Source: Caldilinea sp. (GTDB lineage Bacteria; Chloroflexota; Anaerolineae; Caldilineales; Caldilineaceae). From it: 8,378 nucleotides of DNA. Shown in pieces: positions 1 through 7,680 of this stretch. The translations under genes were made by a program, and so were the position numbers. Location of the stretch: positions 1-8,378 of the forward strand of contig JANWYX010000132.1 of NCBI GenBank assembly GCA_025055055.1. Reading direction: 5' to 3'. Position 1 is the first letter of the stretch, and each line of letters opens with the position of its first letter. A model generated the notes under the pieces. It made no database searches and was not told where the DNA came from. It was given only the letters and a program-made list of their open reading frames with translations.

Positions 1-1
1 C

Positions 2-454
2 GACCCCAGCGGGCACTGGGTCGAGACCGCCTGGGACCTCTTCAGCATCGGCCTCACCCTCAACGACATCCGCCGGGAGGGGCTGACCTGGCAGAACGGC
101 CTGGCCCTGGCCGTGGATGTGACGACGGCGCTGCTGCCCGGTGTGCCCGCCTTCGCCGGGGTAGCTATGAAGGCCGGCAAGGCGGCGGTGGAGGTGGCGA
201 GCCATGTGGATGAGGCGGGGATATTGCCCGCCTCACCCGAAGGGATGGGCAGGGAAACACTTCCATCGTCTGGCGCAAAGAGCGGTGCCGGTGGCTGTCT
301 TGGGGAGATGGTGAGGGCAGGAGAGGTGAACGGCAAACACACGCTGCAGCTGCGTCGGATTGTGCGCTGCGAACTGTTGCATCCAAGCTATTCTGAAAGC
401 CACTTTGTCTATGAAAAAAGTCACGCCCGGACGCCTACGACGGCTCTTGGATAA
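2..454 (+). CDS. 3' end of an Rhs-repeat / polymorphic toxin-like protein, 5' truncated by the window edge
   Basis: The open frame enters from the left edge and reads DPSGHWVETAWDLFSIG, the typical end of the Rhs repeat-associated core ('DPSG' boundary). A helical segment follows with ALAVDVTTALLPGVPAFAGVA and MKAGKAA, resembling the pre-toxin linkers that join Rhs cores to C-terminal toxin modules. In this family the core forms a shell that is secreted or surface-exposed and the C-terminus carries the effector. Here the last 75 or so residues (from about position 230) include VNGKHTLQLRRIVRCELLHP and match no toxin fold I recognise. The tail is short and the frame stops at TAA 452-454. It may be a small unknown toxin tip, or a decayed or recombined end. 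No immunity gene is evident immediately downstream. The Rhs/pre-toxin assignment is fairly secure; the nature of the tail is not. Confidence 0.7.
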   Translation, partial: DPSGHWVETAWDLFSIGLTLNDIRREGLTWQNGLALAVDVTTALLPGVPAFAGVAMKAGKAAVEVASHVDEAGILPASPEGMGRETLPSSGAKSGAGGCLGEMVRAGEVNGKHTLQLRRIVRCELLHPSYSESHFVYEKSHARTPTTALG

Positions 455-687
455 GACTGATTTTCCAACGCTCTCCACCGATGACCCGCAACTTCGGAAA
501 AAGAACTCGGTCACGCCCCATTCACCCAAGGGGATCGACACTCATCGCCGTTTCAAGAAGGCTGGTTGAGCTAGACAACACCGGAAAGCAAAGTCCTAAG
601 GAAGGTAAGAAAACGATAGGCCGAACAAGCTCTCAGCCTCGGCGTGCCGGTCGAAGTAGCGTTATTGTAGCACCCTGTAGCCATGAC
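455..687. other. Gene-free stretch after the Rhs end
   Basis: About 230 bases separate the stop of the Rhs-like frame from the stop of the convergently transcribed regulator gene. I see no credible coding frame: the short open frames on both strands have no recognisable motif and no good ribosome binding site. I also see no strong terminator hairpin with a T-run and no tRNA or repeat. It could be the decayed remains of a toxin or immunity module, since Rhs 3' ends are recombination hot spots, but nothing in the sequence proves it. Confidence 0.4.
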
Positions 688-3048
688 TCAGCGACGTTCA
701 CTTATCTTGTCCGGCGAGCTTGCGCTTCGTCTTGTGAGGACGGTCAACCCAAATTCGGAGGCTGCCGTGGCGGACAAAGCGCCTCCTTTGTTGTAATGCA
801 CCGCGTATCGTTCGTCGCCTATGGCATTGAGACATTCGCTCTGGAATCGTTGCAACGCCGCCCGGTCGAAGGGAGATAGATCGGCGTTGATCGCCTTCAA
901 GAGAGCTTCGCCTGCACCGAACAGGAGAGCGGCGTCCTCGAACGACCCCTGCCTGGTCGCAGCGCAAGCAATGACCAATACACTTGTCGCTACACCGACT
1001 GCATGATGCAGATTAACCAGCAGCGTCAATGCCTCGGTGAGGTCGGAGATATAGCGATCGTCGCCGCGCTGCAAGGCGATCCAAGCGCGGTTGAGCAATG
1101 CCACTGCGATCCCTTCGGCGCTGCTCTCTTTGCGCGAGCGCGCCAGCACCTCGGCGAAGAGCGCCATGCCTTCTGCGTAACGCCCTGTGCGACAGAGCAA
1201 CTCCGCCAACGGACCGGAGATATTGGCCCAGGCGTTGGCGGCGTTGGGAAGATGCTCTGCGATCAGGTCTAGGGCTTGTTGCAAGTGTTCGGCGGCGGCG
1301 AAATCTTCGCCGACATCCATTTCGGCGAAGCCCAGACATTGCAGCGATAGCACTGCTGCGCGAAGGTGACCAAGCATCCGTTGAAGGGGGATGCCTTCTT
1401 CCGCCAGCCGGCGCACCAGCTCCAACCGGTTAAGCCGATACGCCAGAGCGGCGCCGCCGGCCAACACAACCGCCAATGCCCGGGGTGAAAGTTCTTGACG
1501 TCGGCTCAACAACCGTTCGATCCACATCATCCCTTCTGAAGCCAAGCCGCGCGTCGTCCAGAAATATTTAAGGTTCCAACAGAGTTGCGCCACCGCTTCA
1601 AGAGCGTTGTGAAACCAAAACCAGCTCAACGCAGCGCGCAGATTGTCGATCTCCAGCATGACGCTGTGGAGCGCCTTGTCGGCCTTTGGGCCGATCATCG
1701 CCTCTTTTTGTTCCTCGCTCCAGGCCAAATAATAGGCGGCGTGGCGGGCGGCCAGCGTTTCGCTTTCGCCCAAGGTAGTGCATTGCTCTTGTGCGTAAGC
1801 GCGAACCGTTTCCAACATGGCGTAACGCATCGCCTCCTCATCTTCTCGAACGATGATTAGCGACTTGCGCGCCAACCCGATCAAGGCCAGAGCTACTTCG
1901 GCACGGTCTAGCAGGTCGTCCGCCACAACTGCTTCCGCTGCATCCAGATTCCAGCCGCCATGAACGACGCTCAGCCGGGCAAAGAGGCGTTTTTCCGTCG
2001 GCGTAAGCATCTCGTGGCTCCAGTCGAGCGACGCCTGAAGCGAGCGATGTCTGGGGAGCGTGGCGCGACCGGACATGACGAAACGAAAGCGCGTGGCAAG
2101 ACGCTCTGCAATCTGCGCAGGGGAGAGCGTGTGACATTGAGCCGCCGCCAGCTCAATTGCCAACGGCAGATGATCTAATTGCGCGCAAAGCATCGCAATA
2201 GTCGCAGTCTGTGAAGGCGTGGGCGTGAAATTAGGACGGACGGCGCGCGCACGTAAGGCGAAAAGCTCTGCTGCGGCGGCGGCCTCCAGCAATGGCGTCG
2301 GCCAAAGATGCTCCCCTTCTGCGCCGAGCGGCTCGCGGCTGGTCGCCAGCACCTTCAGCAAAGGACATGCCCCGAGCAGGCTCTCCACCAATCGGGCGCA
2401 GCTCGATGCAACTTGCTCACAATTATCCAGGACGAGCAAGGCAGGGGCAGGCTGAAGAAAAGCAACAATCGCCTCGATTCCTTCGCTGCGCGTCTCCACG
2501 CAAAGCGCATGGCGCACGGCATGGATCACCTGCTCTCCCTCCATGCAGGTTGCCAGCTCCACCCACCAAACGCCTCCCGAAAAGCGGGAAAGCGCATCAC
2601 CGGCTGCAACCTGCGCCAGTCGCGTTTTGCCGATGCCGCCCGGCCCCGTGACCGTTACCAGACGAGGCGTCTCCGCACAGAGCAGGCGCTGCAACTCTGC
2701 CCGCTCACGGACGCGGTTGATAAATGGATTCAGCGCCGCCGGCAGGTTGGTGCGGCGCGCCGCCTCGCCGTTTCTGCTCGCCGGCGGAGGCGCCTGCCTT
2801 GGAGAGGAAGCCGCCGCCTTTGTCGCCAACCGGAGCAGCAGCGCAGCCGTCTCCGGCTCGCGCTCCAACCCCAACGCCTCGATAAAGAGCGCGCGCACCA
2901 CCGCCGGGTCGGGCTTGCGCAGCCCCTTTTCCAACCGATTGATCTGCGCCTCTGAATAGCCGACCGCCAGGCCTAGATCGCGCTGGGTCAGCCTGGCGCG
3001 ACGACGCAAATGTTTGAGAAGCTCGCCGAACGACTCGAATGCGGTCAT
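688..3048 (-). CDS. XRE-family HTH, NB-ARC/STAND ATPase, TPR transcriptional regulator
   Basis: A 786-aa cytoplasmic signalling regulator. Residues 7-62 form an XRE-type helix-turn-helix (FGELLKHLRRRARLTQRDLG, then YSEAQINRLEKG). A linker leads to LNPFINRVRERAEL (about 106-119), the usual start of the ATPase module. Walker A is GPGGIGKTRLA (135-145), Walker B LLVLDNCEQV (204-213), a sensor motif TSREPLG lies near 236-242, and LDHLPLAIELAAAQ (291-304) is the GLPL-like motif. A winged-helix region follows (RHRSLQASLDWS to GGWNLDAAEAV, about 333-373). Residues 450-740 are alpha-helical TPR-like repeats, ending in the family's usual LFGAGEALL segment, so the C-terminus looks complete. Such proteins bind and hydrolyse ATP, sense a ligand or partner through the TPRs and act on transcription; the ligand is unknown. 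The ATG at 3048 is chosen because the HTH begins 6 residues later; no clear Shine-Dalgarno precedes it. It is divergent from the secreted propeller gene and could regulate it (inference). Confidence 0.88.
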   Translation of the reverse strand: MTAFESFGELLKHLRRRARLTQRDLGLAVGYSEAQINRLEKGLRKPDPAVVRALFIEALGLEREPETAALLLRLATKAAASSPRQAPPPASRNGEAARRTNLPAALNPFINRVRERAELQRLLCAETPRLVTVTGPGGIGKTRLAQVAAGDALSRFSGGVWWVELATCMEGEQVIHAVRHALCVETRSEGIEAIVAFLQPAPALLVLDNCEQVASSCARLVESLLGACPLLKVLATSREPLGAEGEHLWPTPLLEAAAAAELFALRARAVRPNFTPTPSQTATIAMLCAQLDHLPLAIELAAAQCHTLSPAQIAERLATRFRFVMSGRATLPRHRSLQASLDWSHEMLTPTEKRLFARLSVVHGGWNLDAAEAVVADDLLDRAEVALALIGLARKSLIIVREDEEAMRYAMLETVRAYAQEQCTTLGESETLAARHAAYYLAWSEEQKEAMIGPKADKALHSVMLEIDNLRAALSWFWFHNALEAVAQLCWNLKYFWTTRGLASEGMMWIERLLSRRQELSPRALAVVLAGGAALAYRLNRLELVRRLAEEGIPLQRMLGHLRAAVLSLQCLGFAEMDVGEDFAAAEHLQQALDLIAEHLPNAANAWANISGPLAELLCRTGRYAEGMALFAEVLARSRKESSAEGIAVALLNRAWIALQRGDDRYISDLTEALTLLVNLHHAVGVATSVLVIACAATRQGSFEDAALLFGAGEALLKAINADLSPFDRAALQRFQSECLNAIGDERYAVHYNKGGALSATAASEFGLTVLTRRSASSPDKISERR

Positions 3049-3049
3049 T

Positions 3050-3065
3050 TGTCAAGAAATGTCAA
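3050..3065. promoter_or_regulatory. Two TGTCAA direct repeats, possible operator
   Basis: The sequence TGTCAAGAAATGTCAA carries two identical hexamers with a 10-bp period, about one helical turn, so both face the same side of the DNA. They begin 2 bp upstream of the start codon of the minus-strand HTH-STAND gene and about 20 bp upstream of the plus-strand extended -10 element. That position suits a site for autoregulation or control of the divergent gene. Binding by the adjacent regulator is inference only. Confidence 0.35.
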
Positions 3066-3083
3066 CTTTTTCGCCGCCGTTCC

Positions 3084-3092
3084 TGCTATAGT
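3084..3092 (+). promoter_or_regulatory. Extended -10 promoter element for the secreted propeller gene
   Basis: TGCTATAGT matches an extended -10 element (TGn followed by TATAGT, one mismatch to TATAAT). No good -35 hexamer sits 17 bp upstream, which extended -10 promoters tolerate. Transcription would begin near 3099, giving a leader of about 87 bases. The internal CTATAG is its own reverse complement, so a minus-strand -10 could overlap it and serve the divergent regulator gene. That second use is speculative. Confidence 0.4.
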
Positions 3093-3185
3093 TTCGACAG
3101 GATTTCGCCCCTGGGCAGCGTTGAAATCGGTGAAGGACGCCTTTGCTATTTTACGGAAGACGGATTTGCACGACGGAGAGCACAA

Positions 3186-5633
3186 ATGACAAGCATTGCG
3201 CAACGAATCGCACCCTCCTGCATCTTGGCATTGCTGACGCTTCTATGGATAATACCCGCATCGGCAGGCAGCCTCCCTCCGGGGTCGGCCGTGCGCATTT
3301 CCGACAACAACGCCGACGGCATTTCCGAAGCGCCCGACGTCGCCGCCTTCGGCTCGAAGGTGTACGTCGCCTGGCGCGACACCCGAGAGACTCCTCTAGC
3401 TACCCTCACTTACGCCGTCTATTTTGCCAGTTCCGACGACGGCGGCGCAACCTGGAGCGCCAATCGACGCATCAGCTCGCCGAGTTGGGACGGGTATATT
3501 GATTACGTCAATGTCGCCGCCGGGCCGGATGAGGTCGTTTGGGTGGCGTGGCTCCAGCGCTCCTGTTATTCTTCCTCCGGCGGTGGCGAGTGCGACGGCG
3601 AAACGCGCTATAACGATGTTCGCCTCGCCCTTTCCGGCGATGGCGGAGCGACCTTCGGCGATGTGACGGCCTGGGACGGCGCCGACGGCGGCCCTCCCGA
3701 TGCTGTGGCGCTGGCCGTGGATGGCGTCACCGGCGTTGGCTATCTCTTCGTGCAGCAGGCCAACGGTTCGGGCCAAGATATGGTGATCCGTCGCCTCGAT
3801 CTCGCCTCCTCGACGATCACCGATGTCACCGTCTCCGGTGGAGCAGGCAACGGCAAGAACGGCGACTATAATGGGCCGCTGCGCAGTGTGGCTGCGCGCA
3901 ACGGCCGCGTCTGCGCAGCATGGGAGGATCGCCGCAACAACGGGATCTACGGCGCTTGTTCCACCGATGGCGGGCTCTCGTACAATGCCGACGCCGCCTG
4001 GTCGCAAGGGGCGGCCACGCAGCCCAAATTGGGCGTTGCACCGGATGGGACGGTTTGGCTGGCCTATCAAACGCCGGATAACACCATCCTGGTGCGCCGT
4101 TCAACCGACGCCGGCGTTTCCTGGTCTGCACCGGTTGCAGTGACGTTGGCCCCACTCAGCAGGTGGTATGACCTAACGGTGAACGAAAACGGCGCAGTCG
4201 CCATCTTGTGGCGAGCAAGTAGGGGTTTCTTCACGGATCTCTATCTCACCACCTCCTCGGACCAAGGCGCTTCCTTCTCGACGGTGCAGGTGAACAATTC
4301 ACCCGAAAGCGTCGAACATCGCATCCCGGCGCTGACGACGGTGGGAAGCGGCGCCTCTACCAAAGCGGTCATGGTGTGGCAGCAGGCGTCCGGCTCCGAG
4401 CATGAGATCTTCGCCGCCGTTGCGGTGCAGGATGACATCCCACCGACGGCGCCGACCAACGTGCAGGCTTCCGCAGGCGATGGCTCGGTGCTGTTGACCT
4501 GGAGCGCAGCCGGCGACGCCAACGGCATCCGCGGCTACCATATCTTCCGCAGCGCCGGTGTCAATGGCCCATTTCAGCCGATCAACGCCTTGCTTGTTAC
4601 CGGTCGCGCCTATCGCGATGTTGGCCTGAGTCCTGGAACCTATTTCTATCGAGTGCAGGCCGTAGACGGCGCCGGCAATCGCGGTCCGCTTTCTGCGGTG
4701 GTCAGCGCTTCGCCCACCGTAGGCTCCGGTTTGAGCGGACTGAACGGGCGCATCGTCTTTGCCGCAGATGGGCAGGCGCACGTGCGCACTTTGCCGGGGC
4801 TAGGAGCCGTCGGGTCGCCCTTGACAGGCCAGCATCCGCTGCTGAGCGCCGATGGCGGTCGCGTGTTTTTCAAGCGCAGCACGGCGTTGATGGCGCGCAC
4901 GTTGAACAACGGCATGGAGGAGACCCTCACTCAGGACGGGAGCCTTTCGGGCGAGCCGTTCGGGGTCAGCGCCGACGGCCGACGGTTCGTCGCTTCGTAT
5001 AGAAAGCACTACACGCAGTACGGCAACCCGGCGGGCTGTTTTGCATTCGAGCCGCGCGTCTTTGTCGCCGGGTCATCGACGCCCATTCGCACCATTCCGG
5101 GCATTGTGGCCGGCGAACCGACGTTATCGCCCGACGGCCGATGGCTGGCCTACTTGTTTGCAGGCCGCTGTGACAATCTGGTCTCCAGCGTGGTGAATCC
5201 TCCGCAGCTGTGTCTGCGTCATCTGGAGAGCGGCGCAGAGAAATGTCACGAAGGTGGTTTGCGCCATCCGGACTTTTCGCCGGATGGCAATAGCCTCGTC
5301 TTCACTGCGCCCTTTAGCGGCCAAGATGAAATCTGGAGGGCAGCGCTGGGCGCCGATGGCTCACTCGGCGCCTTTGTACAGTTGACGCGCGGCGCCGTCG
5401 GCGAGATCAGCGCAGAGCCGGCCTGGTCCAGCGATGGGAGCTGGGTGATCTTTCAACGCGATGTGGACGCCGGCGCCGGCGAGGATTGGCGTCTCTTTGT
5501 CGTGCGCGGCGATGGCGACAGCCTGCGCGCGCTGGGCATTCGAGGGACGTCGCCGGACTGGGCCGGTGGCGGCCCTGCAGGCGTCAATCCGACGCTGACG
5601 GAACGAATTTACCTTCCCATGGTGCGGAGATGA
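3186..5633 (+). CDS. Secreted Asp-box (BNR) / fibronectin III / TolB-like beta-propeller protein with YLPMVRR tail
   Basis: An 815-aa exported protein. The ATG at 3186 is preferred over an in-frame ATG at 3039 because GGAGAG (3175-3180) lies 5 bases upstream and a Sec signal peptide starts there: QRIAPSCILALLTLLWIIP, with likely cleavage after ASA at residue 27. Residues 29-417 hold five Asp-box motifs: SSDDGGATW near 82, SGDGGATF near 150, STDGGLSY near 259, STDAGVSW near 306 and SSDQGASF near 357. This is a BNR/sialidase-like propeller. I see no FRIP motif or sialidase catalytic set, so it is probably a binding or structural propeller and not an enzyme. Residues 418-509 are one fibronectin III domain (PPTAPTNVQASAGDGSVLLT to YFYRVQAVDGAGNRGPLS). 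Residues 521-794 carry PD40/TolB-like repeats (LSADGGRVFF, VSADGRRFVAS, LSPDGRWLAYL, FSPDGNSLVF, WSSDGSWVIF). The protein ends with RIYLPMVRR, a tail I associate with secreted Chloroflexota proteins. Ligand and exact cell location are unknown. Confidence 0.88.
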   Translation: MTSIAQRIAPSCILALLTLLWIIPASAGSLPPGSAVRISDNNADGISEAPDVAAFGSKVYVAWRDTRETPLATLTYAVYFASSDDGGATWSANRRISSPSWDGYIDYVNVAAGPDEVVWVAWLQRSCYSSSGGGECDGETRYNDVRLALSGDGGATFGDVTAWDGADGGPPDAVALAVDGVTGVGYLFVQQANGSGQDMVIRRLDLASSTITDVTVSGGAGNGKNGDYNGPLRSVAARNGRVCAAWEDRRNNGIYGACSTDGGLSYNADAAWSQGAATQPKLGVAPDGTVWLAYQTPDNTILVRRSTDAGVSWSAPVAVTLAPLSRWYDLTVNENGAVAILWRASRGFFTDLYLTTSSDQGASFSTVQVNNSPESVEHRIPALTTVGSGASTKAVMVWQQASGSEHEIFAAVAVQDDIPPTAPTNVQASAGDGSVLLTWSAAGDANGIRGYHIFRSAGVNGPFQPINALLVTGRAYRDVGLSPGTYFYRVQAVDGAGNRGPLSAVVSASPTVGSGLSGLNGRIVFAADGQAHVRTLPGLGAVGSPLTGQHPLLSADGGRVFFKRSTALMARTLNNGMEETLTQDGSLSGEPFGVSADGRRFVASYRKHYTQYGNPAGCFAFEPRVFVAGSSTPIRTIPGIVAGEPTLSPDGRWLAYLFAGRCDNLVSSVVNPPQLCLRHLESGAEKCHEGGLRHPDFSPDGNSLVFTAPFSGQDEIWRAALGADGSLGAFVQLTRGAVGEISAEPAWSSDGSWVIFQRDVDAGAGEDWRLFVVRGDGDSLRALGIRGTSPDWAGGGPAGVNPTLTERIYLPMVRR

Positions 5634-5663
5634 GCGAGGAGCGTTCTGGACTGCGCCTTGCTG

Positions 5664-6170
5664 CTACGCTCGAAGCACCTTGGGGGCAATCAGCAGTTGC
5701 AACTGTCCGCAGCCCCATCGCAGCAGACTCCACTGGGGGATGTCTGCTGCGATGTGGGCAACCGCCGCTGTAGGAATGCGGACAAAGATGTCTTCCGGCG
5801 CTGTGCCGCACAGCCCCGAGGTCACCTCTTCCATTCCGGGATTATGGCCGACGATCGCCACATGCTGCGTCTCCTCCGGTAAATTTTGGAGCAAAGTGAG
5901 CAAAGCGTCCGCCGAGGCCAGGTAGATGGACTCCTGCCAAATCGGCTTGACCTTGCCATTGACCAGGTCGAGCAACGCTTGCGCCGTCTGTGCAGTGCGT
6001 GCAGAGGGGGAGCTGAGCAGGGCGTCGATCTTTGGCTCCAGCCGTGCGATGAGGGCGGCCATGCGCGCTGCATCTTTGCGTCCTCGGTCGGTGAGTGGAC
6101 GGTCGAAATCGTTCGCATAGTGTTCAGGGCGTTCCGCCTTGGCGTGTCGCCAGAGAGTGATATATTTCAT
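5664..6170 (-). CDS. sixA: SixA-type histidine phosphatase (phosphohistidine phosphatase)
   Basis: A 168-aa cytoplasmic protein of the branch-2 histidine phosphatase superfamily, close to SixA in length and motif order. The N-terminal MKYITLWRHAKAE holds the RH signature (R8, H9, the phospho-accepting histidine). DFDRPLTDRGRKDA (21-34) is the SixA-like DRPLTxRG block. SSPSARTAQTA supplies R58, and VGHNPGMEE supplies the second catalytic histidine H109. SixA removes phosphate from phosphohistidine, classically on HPt domains; the physiological substrate here is unknown. An upstream in-frame ATG at 6185 would add 5 residues, but GGAGG (6177-6181) sits 6 bases before the ATG at 6170, which makes that the better start. 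It follows the glycosyltransferase gene by 34 bases on the same strand, so they are probably cotranscribed. Its stop is 30 bases from the stop of the convergent propeller gene. Confidence 0.85.
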   Translation of the reverse strand: MKYITLWRHAKAERPEHYANDFDRPLTDRGRKDAARMAALIARLEPKIDALLSSPSARTAQTAQALLDLVNGKVKPIWQESIYLASADALLTLLQNLPEETQHVAIVGHNPGMEEVTSGLCGTAPEDIFVRIPTAAVAHIAADIPQWSLLRWGCGQLQLLIAPKVLRA

Positions 6171-6176
6171 AGAGCG

Positions 6177-6181
6177 CCTCC
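6177..6181 (-). promoter_or_regulatory. Shine-Dalgarno that fixes the phosphatase start
   Basis: On the minus strand GGAGG lies 6 bases upstream of the ATG at 6170 and overlaps the sequence just after the competing ATG at 6185. Translation from 6185 would therefore lack its own site, which supports the shorter protein. Confidence 0.7.
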
Positions 6182-6204
6182 ACAATTCTGCCTGGAATGA
6201 GATT

Positions 6205-7359
<1,155 letters not shown>

Positions 7360-7381
7360 AGGTCCCGTCTAGGAGCCATAG

Positions 7382-7402
7382 TGCAGTCGTTGTCCGACTG
7401 CA
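7382..7402. repeat. 8-bp perfect inverted repeat in the sqdX leader
   Basis: TGCAGTCG and CGACTGCA are perfect complements around a 5-base loop (TTGTC). The element lies 23-43 bases upstream of the sqdX start codon. It could form a stable hairpin in the sqdX leader mRNA or be a dimeric operator. There is no T-run, so a terminator reading is not favoured. Confidence 0.7.
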
Positions 7403-7416
7403 ACCGTCGTATTGCC

Positions 7417-7455
7417 CTTGCCGATCACCGCAAGCTTATCACAAGCAGAGAAGGG
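7417..7455. repeat. 39-bp direct repeat, copy 1
   Basis: This begins CTTGCCGATCACCGCAAG and ends CACAAGCAGAGAAGGG. It matches copy 2 at 38 of 39 positions; the difference is G at 7434 against T at 7509. Homology stops sharply at both ends. The unit contains two ATCAC pentamers 14 bp apart and, in this copy only, a small GCTT/AAGC dyad. Confidence 0.9.
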
Positions 7456-7491
7456 TCGAACTTACCGGCCCATCGGGCGGCCCGTTGGCTA

Positions 7492-7530
7492 CTTGCCGAT
7501 CACCGCAATCTTATCACAAGCAGAGAAGGG
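7492..7530. repeat. 39-bp direct repeat, copy 2
   Basis: The second copy starts 75 bp after copy 1, leaving a 36-bp spacer (7456-7491) of different sequence. The single change at 7509 breaks the GCTT/AAGC dyad present in copy 1. The 75-bp period is roughly seven helical turns, so both copies could present the same face to a bound protein. Confidence 0.9.
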
Positions 7531-7557
7531 GGCCATAGATTGAGTTTCGAGAATGCT

Positions 7558-7596
7558 CGAACGTCAACCTCAAACGTCAACCTCAAACGTTAACAA
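7558..7596 (+). repeat. Three tandem 13-bp units (iteron-like) upstream of sqdB
   Basis: The units are CGAACGTCAACCT (7558-7570), CAAACGTCAACCT (7571-7583) and CAAACGTTAACAA (7584-7596). The first two differ at one base; the third keeps the AACGT(C/T)AAC core. They end 5 bp before the TG of the extended -10 element, so they cover roughly -59 to -21 and occupy the -35 position. That is typical of an activator site, though a repressor is possible. The core GTCAACCT/GTTAACAA resembles units of the cyanobacterial Pho box (CTTAACCT type), but the period there is 11 bp and here 13, so the analogy is loose. Confidence 0.8.
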
Positions 7597-7601
7597 TGAC
7601 T

Positions 7602-7610
7602 TGCTACAAT
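7602..7610 (+). promoter_or_regulatory. Extended -10 promoter element for sqdB
   Basis: TGCTACAAT fits an extended -10 (TGn plus TACAAT, one mismatch to TATAAT). No consensus -35 lies at the right distance; the tandem 13-bp units sit there instead. Transcription would start near 7617, giving a leader of about 114 bases. A weaker alternative is TTGAGG (7631-7636) with TATATT (7653-7658), spacing 16. Confidence 0.45.
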
Positions 7611-7644
7611 GTTTGGGCTCGGTTATGCTCTTGAGGAGGATGTC

Positions 7645-7680
7645 ATAAATTCTATATTAATTGTATATTCTAGAATTTAT
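7645..7680 (+). repeat. AT-rich 10-bp perfect inverted repeat in the sqdB leader
   Basis: ATAAATTCTA (7645-7654) and TAGAATTTAT (7671-7680) are perfect complements separated by 16 bases. It lies inside the predicted leader, ending 50 bases before the sqdB ATG. As RNA it would be a weak all-A/U-rich hairpin; as DNA it could be an operator for a dimeric regulator. I do not recognise it as a known riboswitch. Confidence 0.65.

Noticed and set aside
481..879. 132-codon plus-strand frame as an immunity gene for the Rhs tail
   Set aside because: There is no ribosome binding site and no recognisable domain, its composition resembles non-coding sequence, and its 3' half lies antisense to the conserved end of the regulator gene.
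2308..2955. 215-codon plus-strand open frame opposite the STAND ATPase
   Set aside because: It lies antisense to the HTH and Walker motifs of a well-supported gene and its Arg/Gln-rich translation is typical of a shadow frame.
3050..3065. TTGACA -35 hexamers for the minus-strand regulator
   Set aside because: On the minus strand the two TTGACA hexamers are consensus -35 boxes, but they end 1-12 bp before the start codon, so the -10 would fall inside the coding sequence, where none is seen.
3039..3185. Upstream in-frame start for the secreted protein (ATG at 3039)
   Set aside because: It would place 49 non-signal residues before a good signal peptide and would overlap the start of the divergent gene. 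The ATG at 3186 has GGAGAG at proper spacing.
3396..4070. 224-codon minus-strand open frame opposite the propeller gene
   Set aside because: It lies wholly within the Asp-box coding region on the other strand, has low-complexity Ala/Gly/Arg-rich composition and no family motif.
5634..5663. Bidirectional terminator between the convergent propeller and phosphatase genes
   Set aside because: Only a weak GAGCG/CGCTC pairing with a loop of more than 20 bases and no T-run is visible.
7417..7530. Minimal CRISPR array (two 39-bp repeats with a 36-bp spacer)
   Set aside because: There are only two repeats and one spacer, the repeat has no typical CRISPR 3' end or strong dyad, no cas genes are present, and it sits in a promoter region between divergent lipid genes.
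7631..7648. Tiny leader ORF (ATG TCA TAA) after GAGGAGG
   Set aside because: GGAGG directly abuts the ATG, too close for normal initiation, and a two-codon ORF cannot be supported from sequence alone.
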